A stretch of DNA of 19,209 nt from Abditibacteriales bacterium. Its GTDB lineage: Bacteria; Armatimonadota; Abditibacteriia; Abditibacteriales; JANWYM01. Where the stretch lies: the NCBI GenBank assembly GCA_025055355.1, contig JANWYM010000021.1, positions 1 through 19,209 on the forward strand. Direction: 5' to 3'. The notes below the pieces were generated by a model. The model was not told the DNA's origin and searched no databases. It worked only from the letters and a program-made list of their open reading frames with translations. Positions 6,613 through 13,260 of this stretch are shown here, in pieces. The number at the start of each line of letters is the position of its first letter. The stretch's first letter is position 1. Both the position numbers and the translations under genes were made by a program.

Positions 6613-6893
6613 TCAAACGTGACGGCGCGTTTAGAGACCACTACTACCCTCCCATCGAGAGGGTGAGGCTCGCGCCGAACCCTTGCCGAACCCGTCGGCT
6701 GAACCCTCGGCGAATTGCCTACATCTCCTCTTTCCATCCTCTTGACCCGTTAATTCGGTTCTTATCCATCATGAGAAAACCCCGATTGATAGATTGACGC
6801 ATACTCCCATTGACCTCCTCAATAGTCGTTAAGGGAACAATGAAGGAATAAACATAATCTGCCCTAACATGCCTATTAGATCTCATAAATTTC
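6613..6893. other. Intergenic region after the decarboxylase
   Basis: No gene is seen here. A short hairpin (ACCCTC at 6646-6651 with GAGGGT at 6659-6664) follows the decarboxylase stop but lacks a T tract. The region becomes AT-rich towards the promoter at 6894. Confidence 0.5.
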
Positions 6894-6923
6894 TTGACAT
6901 AGATAGGGCATCCTTTGTATAAT
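6894..6923 (+). promoter_or_regulatory. Perfect-consensus sigma-70 promoter for the prepilin gene
   Basis: TTGACA at 6894-6899 and TATAAT at 6918-6923 are both exact consensus hexamers with an 18-bp spacer, in a locally AT-rich patch of an otherwise GC-rich window. Transcription should start near 6930, giving a leader of roughly 285 nt before the prepilin ATG at 7216. Confidence 0.8.
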
Positions 6924-6929
6924 TATGGC

Positions 6930-7215
6930 AACTTATCATGCTCGCAAGGTAATACCTGTGTCGTGACTTATCCGTAAGCGGGCAGAGGGGAAATTATGCG
7001 AGGCGTTGATGAGAGGGGGGATAGCGGAAGGGACAGAATTGTCGCTGTCTGACATTGATTGTGCGTTAGACGACGGCGCCATCTGAGTGATGGCTCTGTC
7101 GGCATTTGACGCAGGCTGGGAGCCTGTGCTACGCGGTTTGTGGACAGGCGCTAAGGAGGCAGAGAACCGTTAGAGAGAGGTTTAATTGGTCAGTGCTCAG
7201 AAGGAGGAAAATACC
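6930..7215 (+). other. Long, probably structured 5' leader of the prepilin gene
   Basis: No good small ORF is seen. Several compact hairpins are possible: GACAG at 7032-7036 with CTGTC at 7045-7049, GCCATC at 7078-7083 with GATGGC at 7089-7094, and CAGGCT at 7112-7117 with AGCCTG at 7121-7126. The last resembles a common dispersed intergenic repeat. The leader ends in a strong AAGGAGG ribosome-binding site at 7201-7207. I could not match it to a known riboswitch class. Confidence 0.35.
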
Positions 7216-8034
7216 ATGAAAAAGAGTAGCAGAGGTTTCACGCTCATTGAACTGTTAGTGGTCATCGCCATCATTGCGATTCTGGCGGCGATTTTGCTGC
7301 CGGTGTTCGCGCAGGCGCGGGAGAAGGCGCGTATGGCGTCCTGCCTGAATAACGCCAAACAGTTGGGGCTGGCGTTGATGATGTATTCGCAGGACTACGA
7401 CGAACTCACTGTTCTCAATCGCAGTTGCTGGTCGCCGCCACAACGCTTGGGTGGCGTGGGGACCGCAGCATGCGGATGCGGCGTGCCTTACGCTTCGTGG
7501 CATGACCTGCTTCAACCTTACGTGAAAAATTACCAAGTCAATACCTGTCCGTCAGGGTTACCCAGTGGGGACGGCTACACAGAAGCCAACGGTGCGAACT
7601 TCCCGCCGGGCGGGAACCCGGTGAACTTGCGCTGGCACTACAACATCAACTACATTTACGTGCGCGGCAACTGTCGCCCCACCTGTCCTGACAACCCCAA
7701 TAACCCCAACTTCCCTTGGACGCCCTCCTGTTCCTTCGGGCGGTCGCTGGCGTCCATCTCTGAACCCGCGAACCTCATCGCTATTATAGAAGGGCGTGCC
7801 ATCGCTCCTGACATCCGTGACGCCATTGACAACCTACGTTGTCGCCACAATAACGGCTCGGTCTACACCTTCGCCGATGGACACGCCAAGTGGATGAAGT
7901 TCGCAGCGACCATCCGCCCCAAGTTCCTGTGGATTGACGAGGGACTGGCGACGCCGGCGCAAATTAATGCGCAGGCGAACCTCTACGAGAACGCTTTGCG
8001 CTTGGGGGCAGGCACGTTGGCGAATTGCCGATGA
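7216..8034 (+). CDS. Prepilin-like protein with N-terminal methylation motif and H-X9-DG domain (DUF1559-like)
   Basis: This 272-residue protein begins with a type IV prepilin/pseudopilin leader. Cleavage by prepilin peptidase is expected between Gly7 and Phe8, giving FTLIELLVVIAIIAILAAIL with Glu at mature position 5. The hydrophobic helix continues to LLPVFAQAREKAR, a phrase characteristic of Armatimonadota members of this family. The C-terminal part has the H-X9-DG motif (His-Asn-Asn to Asp-Gly-His). Several cysteines in the globular part (for example GCGVPY and CRPTCPDN) could form disulfides outside the membrane. The ATG at 7216 has an ideal AAGGAGG; an upstream in-frame start at 7186 would spoil the short prepilin leader. 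The family occurs in many copies per genome and its function is unclear: a pseudopilin, surface fibre or envelope protein. Confidence 0.93.
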   Translation: MKKSSRGFTLIELLVVIAIIAILAAILLPVFAQAREKARMASCLNNAKQLGLALMMYSQDYDELTVLNRSCWSPPQRLGGVGTAACGCGVPYASWHDLLQPYVKNYQVNTCPSGLPSGDGYTEANGANFPPGGNPVNLRWHYNINYIYVRGNCRPTCPDNPNNPNFPWTPSCSFGRSLASISEPANLIAIIEGRAIAPDIRDAIDNLRCRHNNGSVYTFADGHAKWMKFAATIRPKFLWIDEGLATPAQINAQANLYENALRLGAGTLANCR

Positions 8035-8084
8035 GGAAGGGAACCGCGGCTGCGACTCCACGGTCGTTGGGAGGATGCGATATG

Positions 8085-8126
8085 AGAGAGGGAGAGGCAG
8101 CGATGTCTCTCCCTCTCTACTTGTTT
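8085..8126 (+). terminator. Intrinsic terminator after the prepilin gene
   Basis: AGAGAGGGAGAG at 8085-8096 and CTCTCCCTCTCT at 8107-8118 form a perfect 12-bp stem with a 10-nt loop, followed by ACTTGTTT. It lies 50 bases after the prepilin stop and before the next promoter, so it should separate the two transcripts. Confidence 0.65.
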
Positions 8127-8148
8127 GTGTTGGACTGCCTTCGCTCCA

Positions 8149-8178
8149 TTGACAAATCACCCCTGCGCATGATATATT
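8149..8178 (+). promoter_or_regulatory. Extended -10 promoter for the DUF6785-like gene
   Basis: TTGACA at 8149-8154 is an exact -35 box. TATATT at 8173-8178 is one base from consensus and is preceded by TG one base upstream (TGaTATATT), an extended -10. The spacer is 18 bp, as in the promoter at 6894. The predicted leader to the GTG start at 8316 is about 130 nt. Confidence 0.7.
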
Positions 8179-8315
8179 CTGCGATGTTTATGGAGCCGTA
8201 TCGGAAGGTCGCGGAAAGGACTCTGTCCCGATGAAACCCTGACCCAACACCGTTTAAGGGAGCGGAGGGTAGGTCGTTAGAATTGTATCCGCTCTTTTAG
8301 CGAAAGGAGACTCCC

Positions 8316-10238
8316 GTGCCCTCTCGCGTTCCGTGGCGCGCTCTGGTCATTGGTCTGCTGATGGTTGCTGGCTTCACCGTCGCCGGCTGCTTTTCCGTGT
8401 TTCTGCGCTATGAGGTTATCGGCACGGGCTACCTGCCGCGCGGCACGGTGTTCTGTCTGATGCTCCTCATTGCCCTCAACGCGCTGGTGCGTCGCTTCGC
8501 GCAGCGGTGGCAATTGAGCCGCCAAGAGTTGCTCGTCATCTTCGCGTTGATGTTGGCAATGGCGGGGATCCCCGGTCAGGACTTCGCCCAGCATCTCTAC
8601 CTGAACCTGCTCGGCATCGTGAATTACAGCCAGCAGGGGCAGGTGGCACACCTCAACATTTTGCAATACGTTCCCGACTGGCTTGTTCCCTCTAAGAACG
8701 CGGCTGAACCGGTGATTTTGCACGCCTACACCGGACTACCCGAAGGGGTCCCCGTTCCCTACCGTGCTTGGCTGGCGACGTTGGCGGCGTGGACACCTTA
8801 CATCTTCCTGCTTTACTGGACGATTGCCTGTTCCGCCGCGCTGCTGTTTACGCAGTGGGAGCGGCGCGAGCGGTTGCTGTTCCCGCTGATGCAAGTCCCG
8901 CTGGAAATCGCCGACACCGCCGACGGGCGCGCCTCCCCCCTGTGGAAGAACAAACTGATGTGGGCGGGCTTTCTTTTCAGCGCGTCGCTTTATATCATCA
9001 AGGGGTTGCACTCTTACAACCCTATCGTGCCGGACCTGCGGCTGCAAGCCTCCGCCTCCGAGCGGTTCGCGGGAGGCGGGCCGGTGTTCGGCACCGGACC
9101 GTGGGCGGTGTTCGATAGCGTGCCGATTCACTGGTACCCTGAGATGACCGGCATTGCATATTTGCTGTCCAGCGAGGTCGGGTTCAGCTTGTGGTTTTTT
9201 TACTTCCTCCGCCTGGTCCTTACCATGCTGCGTATCTCGTGGGGCATTCTCACGCCGCACGCGGATTACTTCAACTTCGCCACCTTCGGCGCCTACCTTG
9301 TGCTGACGGCGAGCCTTCTGTGGGCGGCGCGGGCGCACCTGTGGCGCATCGTGCGGGCGGCGTGGGGGCGAGGCGAGGAGGGGGGCGACCCCATGCCCTA
9401 TCGCCTCGCGTTCTGGGGGACAGTGTTCGGCATCGGCGGCATAGTGCTGTGGTGCCGCTGGGTGGGGATGTCGTGGTGGGTGGCGGCGCTGATGTTCATT
9501 CTCCATCCCCTGCTGAACGTCGTCGTCAGCCGCGTCGTCTGCGAAGCGGGGTTGTTCCTCTACTCCTCACCGTTTCGTCTCACCGAGATGATTTACCGCA
9601 CCGTCGGCACGGCGACCTTGGGGGCGCAGAACGTGACGCTGACCTTCATGGCGCACTGGGTGGACATGCGCAACACCAGCGCCCAAGCGATGCCGTTCAT
9701 CATGCAAGCCTACAAAGTCGCCTCCGAGTCCCGAGCCAACCCGCGCCACGTCGCGTGGGGCGTGGTGGCAGCGATTTTCCTGAGCGTCCTCGTCTGTCAC
9801 GTCGTCTCGCTTTACGTAATTTACCACGCGGGCATCGGCAAGTTGGGCTGGTGGCCGCGCGGGGCAGGGCTGGGGTCGGTCAACACCCTCGCGGGCTTTC
9901 TCAACAACCCCCAGGCGATGAACGCTGAACGGTATCAGGCGTTGGGATTGGGCGGGGCGATGATGGCGTTTCTCGTCGTCATGCGGCAGCGGTTTTTGTG
10001 GTGGCCCTTTCACCCGTTAGGGTTCGTCGCCTGGATGGGCTGGCCGACGGAACGCTACTGGCTGTCCGTTCTCATCGGTTGGCTGGTGAAAGTATTCGTC
10101 CTGCGCTTCGGCGGCTACAAAGTCTTCAACACCCTGCGCCCCTTCGCGTTCGGCTTGATTTTGGGCATCTGCTTCATCCTGACGTTCTGGATTCTCTTCC
10201 ACTTCTTCGTGCCCGGACCGGAGTTGATTGCAGAGTAG
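8316..10238 (+). CDS. Polytopic membrane protein of unknown function (DUF6785/DUF6784-like)
   Basis: This 640-residue integral membrane protein has roughly a dozen hydrophobic segments. Clear ones lie near residues 10-31, 42-60, 70-88, 155-180, 282-310, 320-343, 368-388, 392-414, 492-515, 550-565 and 614-637. A soluble loop of about 50 residues containing AGIPGQDFAQHLYLNL follows the third segment. The sequence resembles large proteins called DUF6785/DUF6784 in Armatimonadota and Planctomycetota, as I remember them; I do not know a demonstrated function, and a transporter role is only a guess from topology. The start is GTG at 8316, with AAAGGAGA five bases upstream. The gene has its own promoter and no operon partner. 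Confidence 0.85.
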   Translation: MPSRVPWRALVIGLLMVAGFTVAGCFSVFLRYEVIGTGYLPRGTVFCLMLLIALNALVRRFAQRWQLSRQELLVIFALMLAMAGIPGQDFAQHLYLNLLGIVNYSQQGQVAHLNILQYVPDWLVPSKNAAEPVILHAYTGLPEGVPVPYRAWLATLAAWTPYIFLLYWTIACSAALLFTQWERRERLLFPLMQVPLEIADTADGRASPLWKNKLMWAGFLFSASLYIIKGLHSYNPIVPDLRLQASASERFAGGGPVFGTGPWAVFDSVPIHWYPEMTGIAYLLSSEVGFSLWFFYFLRLVLTMLRISWGILTPHADYFNFATFGAYLVLTASLLWAARAHLWRIVRAAWGRGEEGGDPMPYRLAFWGTVFGIGGIVLWCRWVGMSWWVAALMFILHPLLNVVVSRVVCEAGLFLYSSPFRLTEMIYRTVGTATLGAQNVTLTFMAHWVDMRNTSAQAMPFIMQAYKVASESRANPRHVAWGVVAAIFLSVLVCHVVSLYVIYHAGIGKLGWWPRGAGLGSVNTLAGFLNNPQAMNAERYQALGLGGAMMAFLVVMRQRFLWWPFHPLGFVAWMGWPTERYWLSVLIGWLVKVFVLRFGGYKVFNTLRPFAFGLILGICFILTFWILFHFFVPGPELIAE

Positions 10239-10263
10239 AAAGACGCCCGCCCCTGACTCTTTT

Positions 10264-10289
10264 CGGAGAGGCTCTAAGAGCCTCTCCGA
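10264..10289. repeat. Compact palindrome after the membrane protein gene
   Basis: CGGAGAGGCTC at 10264-10274 and GAGCCTCTCCG at 10278-10288 form a perfect 11-bp stem (12 bp with the flanking T-A pair) around TAA. No T tract follows, so a repeat element is more likely than an intrinsic terminator. The same sequence recurs at 10374 and, inverted, at 10488. Confidence 0.6.
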
Positions 10290-10504
10290 GAACTCTCCCC
10301 TCCTTACCAAGGAAGGGTCGGGGGAGGTCCAGAGCCAGCCAACAACCCTCAAAAGGAGGACTTTGCATCTACCCTCTAAGAGCCTCTCCGAGAACTCTCC
10401 CCTCCTTGCCAAGGAGGGGTCGGGGGAGGTCCAGAGCCAGCCAACAACCCCCTATGGTCCTCCTGGGCAAGGGAGAGAGCAAGGCTTTCGGAGAGGCTCT
10501 TAGA
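10272..10504. repeat. Direct repeat pair with an inverted third arm between convergent genes
   Basis: A 77-bp block at 10272-10348 is repeated 102 bp downstream at 10374-10450, with two substitutions in the compared part. Each copy contains a CCCTCCTT...AAGGA-type hairpin, perfect in the second copy (CCCCTCCTT, three-base loop, AAGGAGGGG). The 17-bp sequence at 10375-10391 is repeated in inverted orientation at 10488-10504. That arm includes the stop codon of the minus-strand gene. The block looks like a dispersed palindromic repeat family. Confidence 0.75.
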
Positions 10505-11510
10505 ACAACCGCGCAATCTCATCCGCCTCAAACGTCGGCAGCGGCGTGTCCTTTCCCCCACGTTGCAGCGTCATCCCTTGCTCTATTGGCACCACCTCGC
10601 CGATGACGTTCGCCGAAATGCGGGCTTGCTGAAAAGCCGACAGCAGCGCGTCCACCTCTTCGGGGGCAACGGTCAGCAGCAACGCGCCCGACGCAATGGT
10701 GCCCATCGGGTCGAGCCCGAAAACGGACAGCAACGCTTTGCTCTCCTCTAAAATAGTGATATTCTCTGCCGCGATGCGCAGACCGACGTTCGCAGCGACG
10801 GCTACCTCGCGCAGCCCCGTCGCCAAACCGCCTTCGGTGGGGTCGTGCAAGCAGTGAACGTTGACCGTGTTCACCGCAAGCAACGCGTCCTTGACGACGC
10901 TGATGCCAGGGTGATGCAGGTAGTTTTTAGCGCGTTCGATGAGCGCGGGCGGGACACCCGCCCGCCGCAACTCTGGCTCTTTCTCCCGCGCTACGATTGA
11001 GGTGCCCTCGATCGGAATGCCTTTGGTGAGGATGACGGCATCACCCACGCGCGCCCCAGAAGTGGTGACCAGTTTCTCCTTCGCCACTTCGCCCAACATA
11101 TGCCCCGAGAGAATCGGCCGGTCCAGTCCGTAGGTGATTTCCGTATGCCCGCCGATGACGGCGATGTTGAGTGCCGCGCAGGCGTCGGCGATTTGCCCGA
11201 AGATGGCTTCCACCATCGCTTCATCCGTCTTGCCCTCAGGCAGCAGAAGCGTTGGCAGAAACCATTGCGGCGTCGCCCCGCGACAGGCGATGTCGTTAGC
11301 GTTGACGACGACGGCATACCAGCCAAGTTCGTCGGTGGCGAACGTGATGGGGTCGCTTTTGACGATGAGATAGCGGTCGCCGAAGTTAAGTGCTGCTGCG
11401 TCCTCGCCGAGACGCGGACCGACGACGACGCGCTCATCGTGAACCCGAAATCGCGTCAGCATCTTTTCCAACACGGAGGCTGGGAGTTTACCGACGGGGA
11501 AGATGGACAT
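10500..11510 (-). CDS. AIR synthase (PurM)/HypE-superfamily protein
   Basis: This 336-residue protein has the PurM/HypE/SelD/ThiL ATP-binding fold: a GPRLGEDAAA segment (residues 31-40), KSDPITFATDELGWYAV (51-67), NANDIACRGATP (70-81), GGHTEITYGLDRP in the middle, and HDPTEGGLATGLREVA in the C-terminal domain. It is closest in layout to HypE and to stand-alone 'AIR synthase-related' proteins. It ends in DEIARLF and lacks the C-terminal cysteine that HypE needs for thiocarboxamide chemistry, so it should not be a hydrogenase-maturation HypE. The substrate is unknown. I chose the ATG at 11508-11510, with GGAG upstream, over the first possible start at 11546. No hyp or pur genes are nearby. Confidence 0.85.
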   Translation of the reverse strand: MSIFPVGKLPASVLEKMLTRFRVHDERVVVGPRLGEDAAALNFGDRYLIVKSDPITFATDELGWYAVVVNANDIACRGATPQWFLPTLLLPEGKTDEAMVEAIFGQIADACAALNIAVIGGHTEITYGLDRPILSGHMLGEVAKEKLVTTSGARVGDAVILTKGIPIEGTSIVAREKEPELRRAGVPPALIERAKNYLHHPGISVVKDALLAVNTVNVHCLHDPTEGGLATGLREVAVAANVGLRIAAENITILEESKALLSVFGLDPMGTIASGALLLTVAPEEVDALLSAFQQARISANVIGEVVPIEQGMTLQRGGKDTPLPTFEADEIARLF

Positions 11511-11573
11511 AGCCACACTCCACGCGACCAAAAGCGATGGACACACACCCTACGCATGCTCTCGCCATCCGCC

Positions 11574-11602
11574 ATTATACTTCACAAAGTTGCTCAAAAC
11601 AA
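11574..11602 (-). promoter_or_regulatory. Likely promoter of the PurM/HypE-like gene
   Basis: On the minus strand an exact TATAAT lies at 11574-11579, with TTGTTT at 11597-11602 as a partial -35 box and a 17-bp spacer. The predicted leader is about 57 nt to the ATG at 11510. The -35 match is poor. Confidence 0.45.
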
Positions 11603-11613
11603 GGCGACCTCAG

Positions 11614-11676
11614 GCAAGCGGCGCGAAGCCCTCCCCTACAGAGGAGATGGCTTTGCCCTGCTCGCCATGACGGACA
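11614..11676. repeat. Degenerate copy of the dispersed palindromic repeat
   Basis: The segment with GAAGCCCTCCCCTACAGAGG, GAGATGGCTT and CTCGCCATGACGGAC resembles the better copies at 11802 and 19126 but has lost much of the pairing. Its boundaries are approximate. Confidence 0.45.
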
Positions 11677-11801
11677 TTTTCATCGAGGAGGGAGAAAGGG
11701 ATAACGGCAACTGCGTCACTCCTTGAAGGGGTTTTCAGAGGGATTGCATGATGATGCAAGGAGGAAAATTAACAGCAAAGGAAAAAACAGTAAGTCCCGA
11801 T

Positions 11802-11891
11802 GCCTGTTACGGCGAGCGCAGCGAGGCAGTCCCCCATGGAGGAGATTGCTGCAGCGGAGGGGATTGCTTCGCTGCGCTCGCCATGACAGGC
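11802..11891. repeat. Long imperfect palindromic repeat (family copy A)
   Basis: The outer arms pair from GCCTGT at 11802 to ACAGGC ending at 11891. The main stem is GCGAGCGCAGCG at 11812-11823 with CGCTGCGCTCGC at 11870-11881, and continues with a few G-T-type mismatches to the CCCC/GGGG region. The central sequence GGAGGAGATTGCTGC is shared with the copy at the right edge (19126-19207). It lies about 50 bp before the oxidoreductase start, so it could fold in that gene's leader. Confidence 0.75.
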
Positions 11892-11938
11892 ACTTTCGAA
11901 GGAAAAGGCAAAACGTAAAAGTTTAGAGGAGATGGAGC

Positions 11939-12994
11939 ATGGCTAAGACACTCAGGGTAGGCGTCATTGGCGTTGGCGGGATCGCCAGCACGCATTTTCC
12001 GGGTTGGAAGGATAGCCCGCATGCGGAGATGATAGCGTTCGCGGACGTGGACGAAAGAGTATTGAACCGCGTCGCTGACGCGCACGGGATTGAGCTGCGC
12101 TATACGGATCCATACGACCTCATCGCCAACAAGGACATTGACATTGTGGACATCTGCACGCCGAACATGTATCACGCGCCACTCGCTATCGCTGCGCTCA
12201 ACGCGGGCAAGCATGTGATTTGTGAGAAGCCACTGGCGCCGACGCCGCAAGAGATCAAGAAAATGATTGCCGCGCGGGATAAAAGCGGCAAACTGCTGAT
12301 GACGGCGCAGCATTTTCGCTTCTCTGGTTTGGCGCAGGCGCTGAAAGCGGAAGTGGATAAGGGGATTCTGGGGGACATTTACCACGCCCGCTGTTGGATG
12401 CTGCGCCGCGCGGCGGCGCCGGTGCGCCCCGGCTTCATCCTCAAGAAACACAGCGGCGGCGGGGCGTGCATTGATATCGGCGTTCACATTTTAGACCTGA
12501 CGTTGTGGATGATGGGTCACCCCAAGCCCGTGACGGTCAGCGGCGTTACACAAGCGAAACTCCACAAGTTGCCCGGCGCGTTTAGCATCTGGGGCGGACT
12601 CATTCCACCAGAGATGGACGTGGAGGAGTTCGCCGCCGCGTTCGTGCGGTTCGAGAACGGGGCGACGCTCATCCTCGAAGTCAGTTGGCTGCTGCACCAC
12701 AAAACGACGGGCGAGGACATGCAGATGTGGCTCTACGGGGACAAGGGCGGCGCGCACTGGCCGAGCAACGAAATCTTCACCACTCACAACGCCACGCAGC
12801 AGCAGCTGAACACGCAACTCGTTCGCGCTGAGGGTGGTGAACCGCACGCCAAAGAGTGCATGGCGTTCGCTGAAGCCGTCGCCACGGGCAAGCCGTCGCC
12901 TGTGCCAGCGGAGCAGTCATTGGACGTGATGGCTATTCTGGATGGGGTCTATCGCAGCGCGGTGAGCGGGAGGGAGGTCAGGCTAAAGTATTGA
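11939..12994 (+). CDS. Gfo/Idh/MocA-family NAD(P)-dependent oxidoreductase
   Basis: This 351-residue cytosolic enzyme is predicted to oxidise or reduce a sugar or cyclitol hydroxyl group with NAD(P). The N-terminal Rossmann fold shows GVIGVGGIASTHF (residues 8-20), an acidic residue in FADVDE after the second strand, and CTPNMYH. The family's EKP motif is present with Lys97. The C-terminal domain carries the GGGACIDIGVHILDL segment, where Asp179 and His183 are the expected catalytic pair. The ATG at 11939 follows GAGGAG with normal spacing. It is not joined to a sugar operon here, so the substrate cannot be inferred. A palindromic repeat lies upstream, and a G-quadruplex motif and a terminator lie downstream. 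Confidence 0.93.
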   Translation: MAKTLRVGVIGVGGIASTHFPGWKDSPHAEMIAFADVDERVLNRVADAHGIELRYTDPYDLIANKDIDIVDICTPNMYHAPLAIAALNAGKHVICEKPLAPTPQEIKKMIAARDKSGKLLMTAQHFRFSGLAQALKAEVDKGILGDIYHARCWMLRRAAAPVRPGFILKKHSGGGACIDIGVHILDLTLWMMGHPKPVTVSGVTQAKLHKLPGAFSIWGGLIPPEMDVEEFAAAFVRFENGATLILEVSWLLHHKTTGEDMQMWLYGDKGGAHWPSNEIFTTHNATQQQLNTQLVRAEGGEPHAKECMAFAEAVATGKPSPVPAEQSLDVMAILDGVYRSAVSGREVRLKY

Positions 12995-13027
12995 GGTGAA
13001 GGGATGGAGTATGAGACTCAACTTTTC

Positions 13028-13050
13028 GGGGGAGGGGGCGGGGGAGGGGG
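13028..13050 (+). other. Potential G-quadruplex motif, four runs of five G
   Basis: Runs of five G at 13028-13032, 13034-13038, 13040-13044 and 13046-13050 are separated by single bases (A, C, A). This satisfies the strictest intramolecular G-quadruplex pattern. It lies 33 bases after the oxidoreductase stop and would be G-rich in that transcript. Confidence 0.8.
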
Positions 13051-13128
13051 AAAGGAACGACGGCAACCGCGTGAATCTTGGGGAGGTCTGCCGTGACCAG
13101 TCCGTGAAGGCGGACTTGGTGACTTTAG

Positions 13129-13152
13129 CCCCCGATTTCAATCGGGGGTTTG
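13129..13152 (+). terminator. Probable intrinsic terminator of the oxidoreductase gene
   Basis: CCCCCGATT at 13129-13137 and AATCGGGGG at 13140-13148 form a 9-bp GC-rich hairpin followed by TTTGTCTGTT. The sequence around it (GGACTTGGTGACTTTAGCCC) also resembles a repeat common in bacterial intergenic regions, so it may be a repeat acting as a terminator. Confidence 0.55.
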
Positions 13153-13167
13153 TCTGTTCACAAACGC

Positions 13168-13229
13168 TGTCCTCCTGAGCGCAGCGAGGCGTGTCCTTTT
13201 GGAAGCCCTGCGGTGCGCTCAGGAGGACA
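13168..13229. repeat. 16-bp perfect inverted repeat between convergent genes
   Basis: TGTCCTCCTGAGCGCA at 13168-13183 is the exact reverse complement of 13214-13229, with a 30-nt loop. It lies 32 bp before the stop of the ferritin-like gene and could act as a transcription barrier for either strand. It has no clear T tract. Confidence 0.7.
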
Positions 13230-13260
13230 ATGAGGGTGAGAACTGACGGATGCGCCGCGG

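Noticed and set aside
6930..7215. Known riboswitch, for example c-di-GMP or cobalamin
   Set aside because: I could not align the conserved core bases of these classes with the leader; only generic hairpins are visible.
10264..10289. Intrinsic terminator of the membrane protein gene
   Set aside because: The stem is strong but is followed by GAACTCTCCCC, not a T tract, and it recurs as part of a repeat.
11100..11726. Plus-strand open frame of 208 codons across the PurM/HypE-like gene and its upstream region
   Set aside because: Mostly antisense to a well-supported gene, then repeat DNA.
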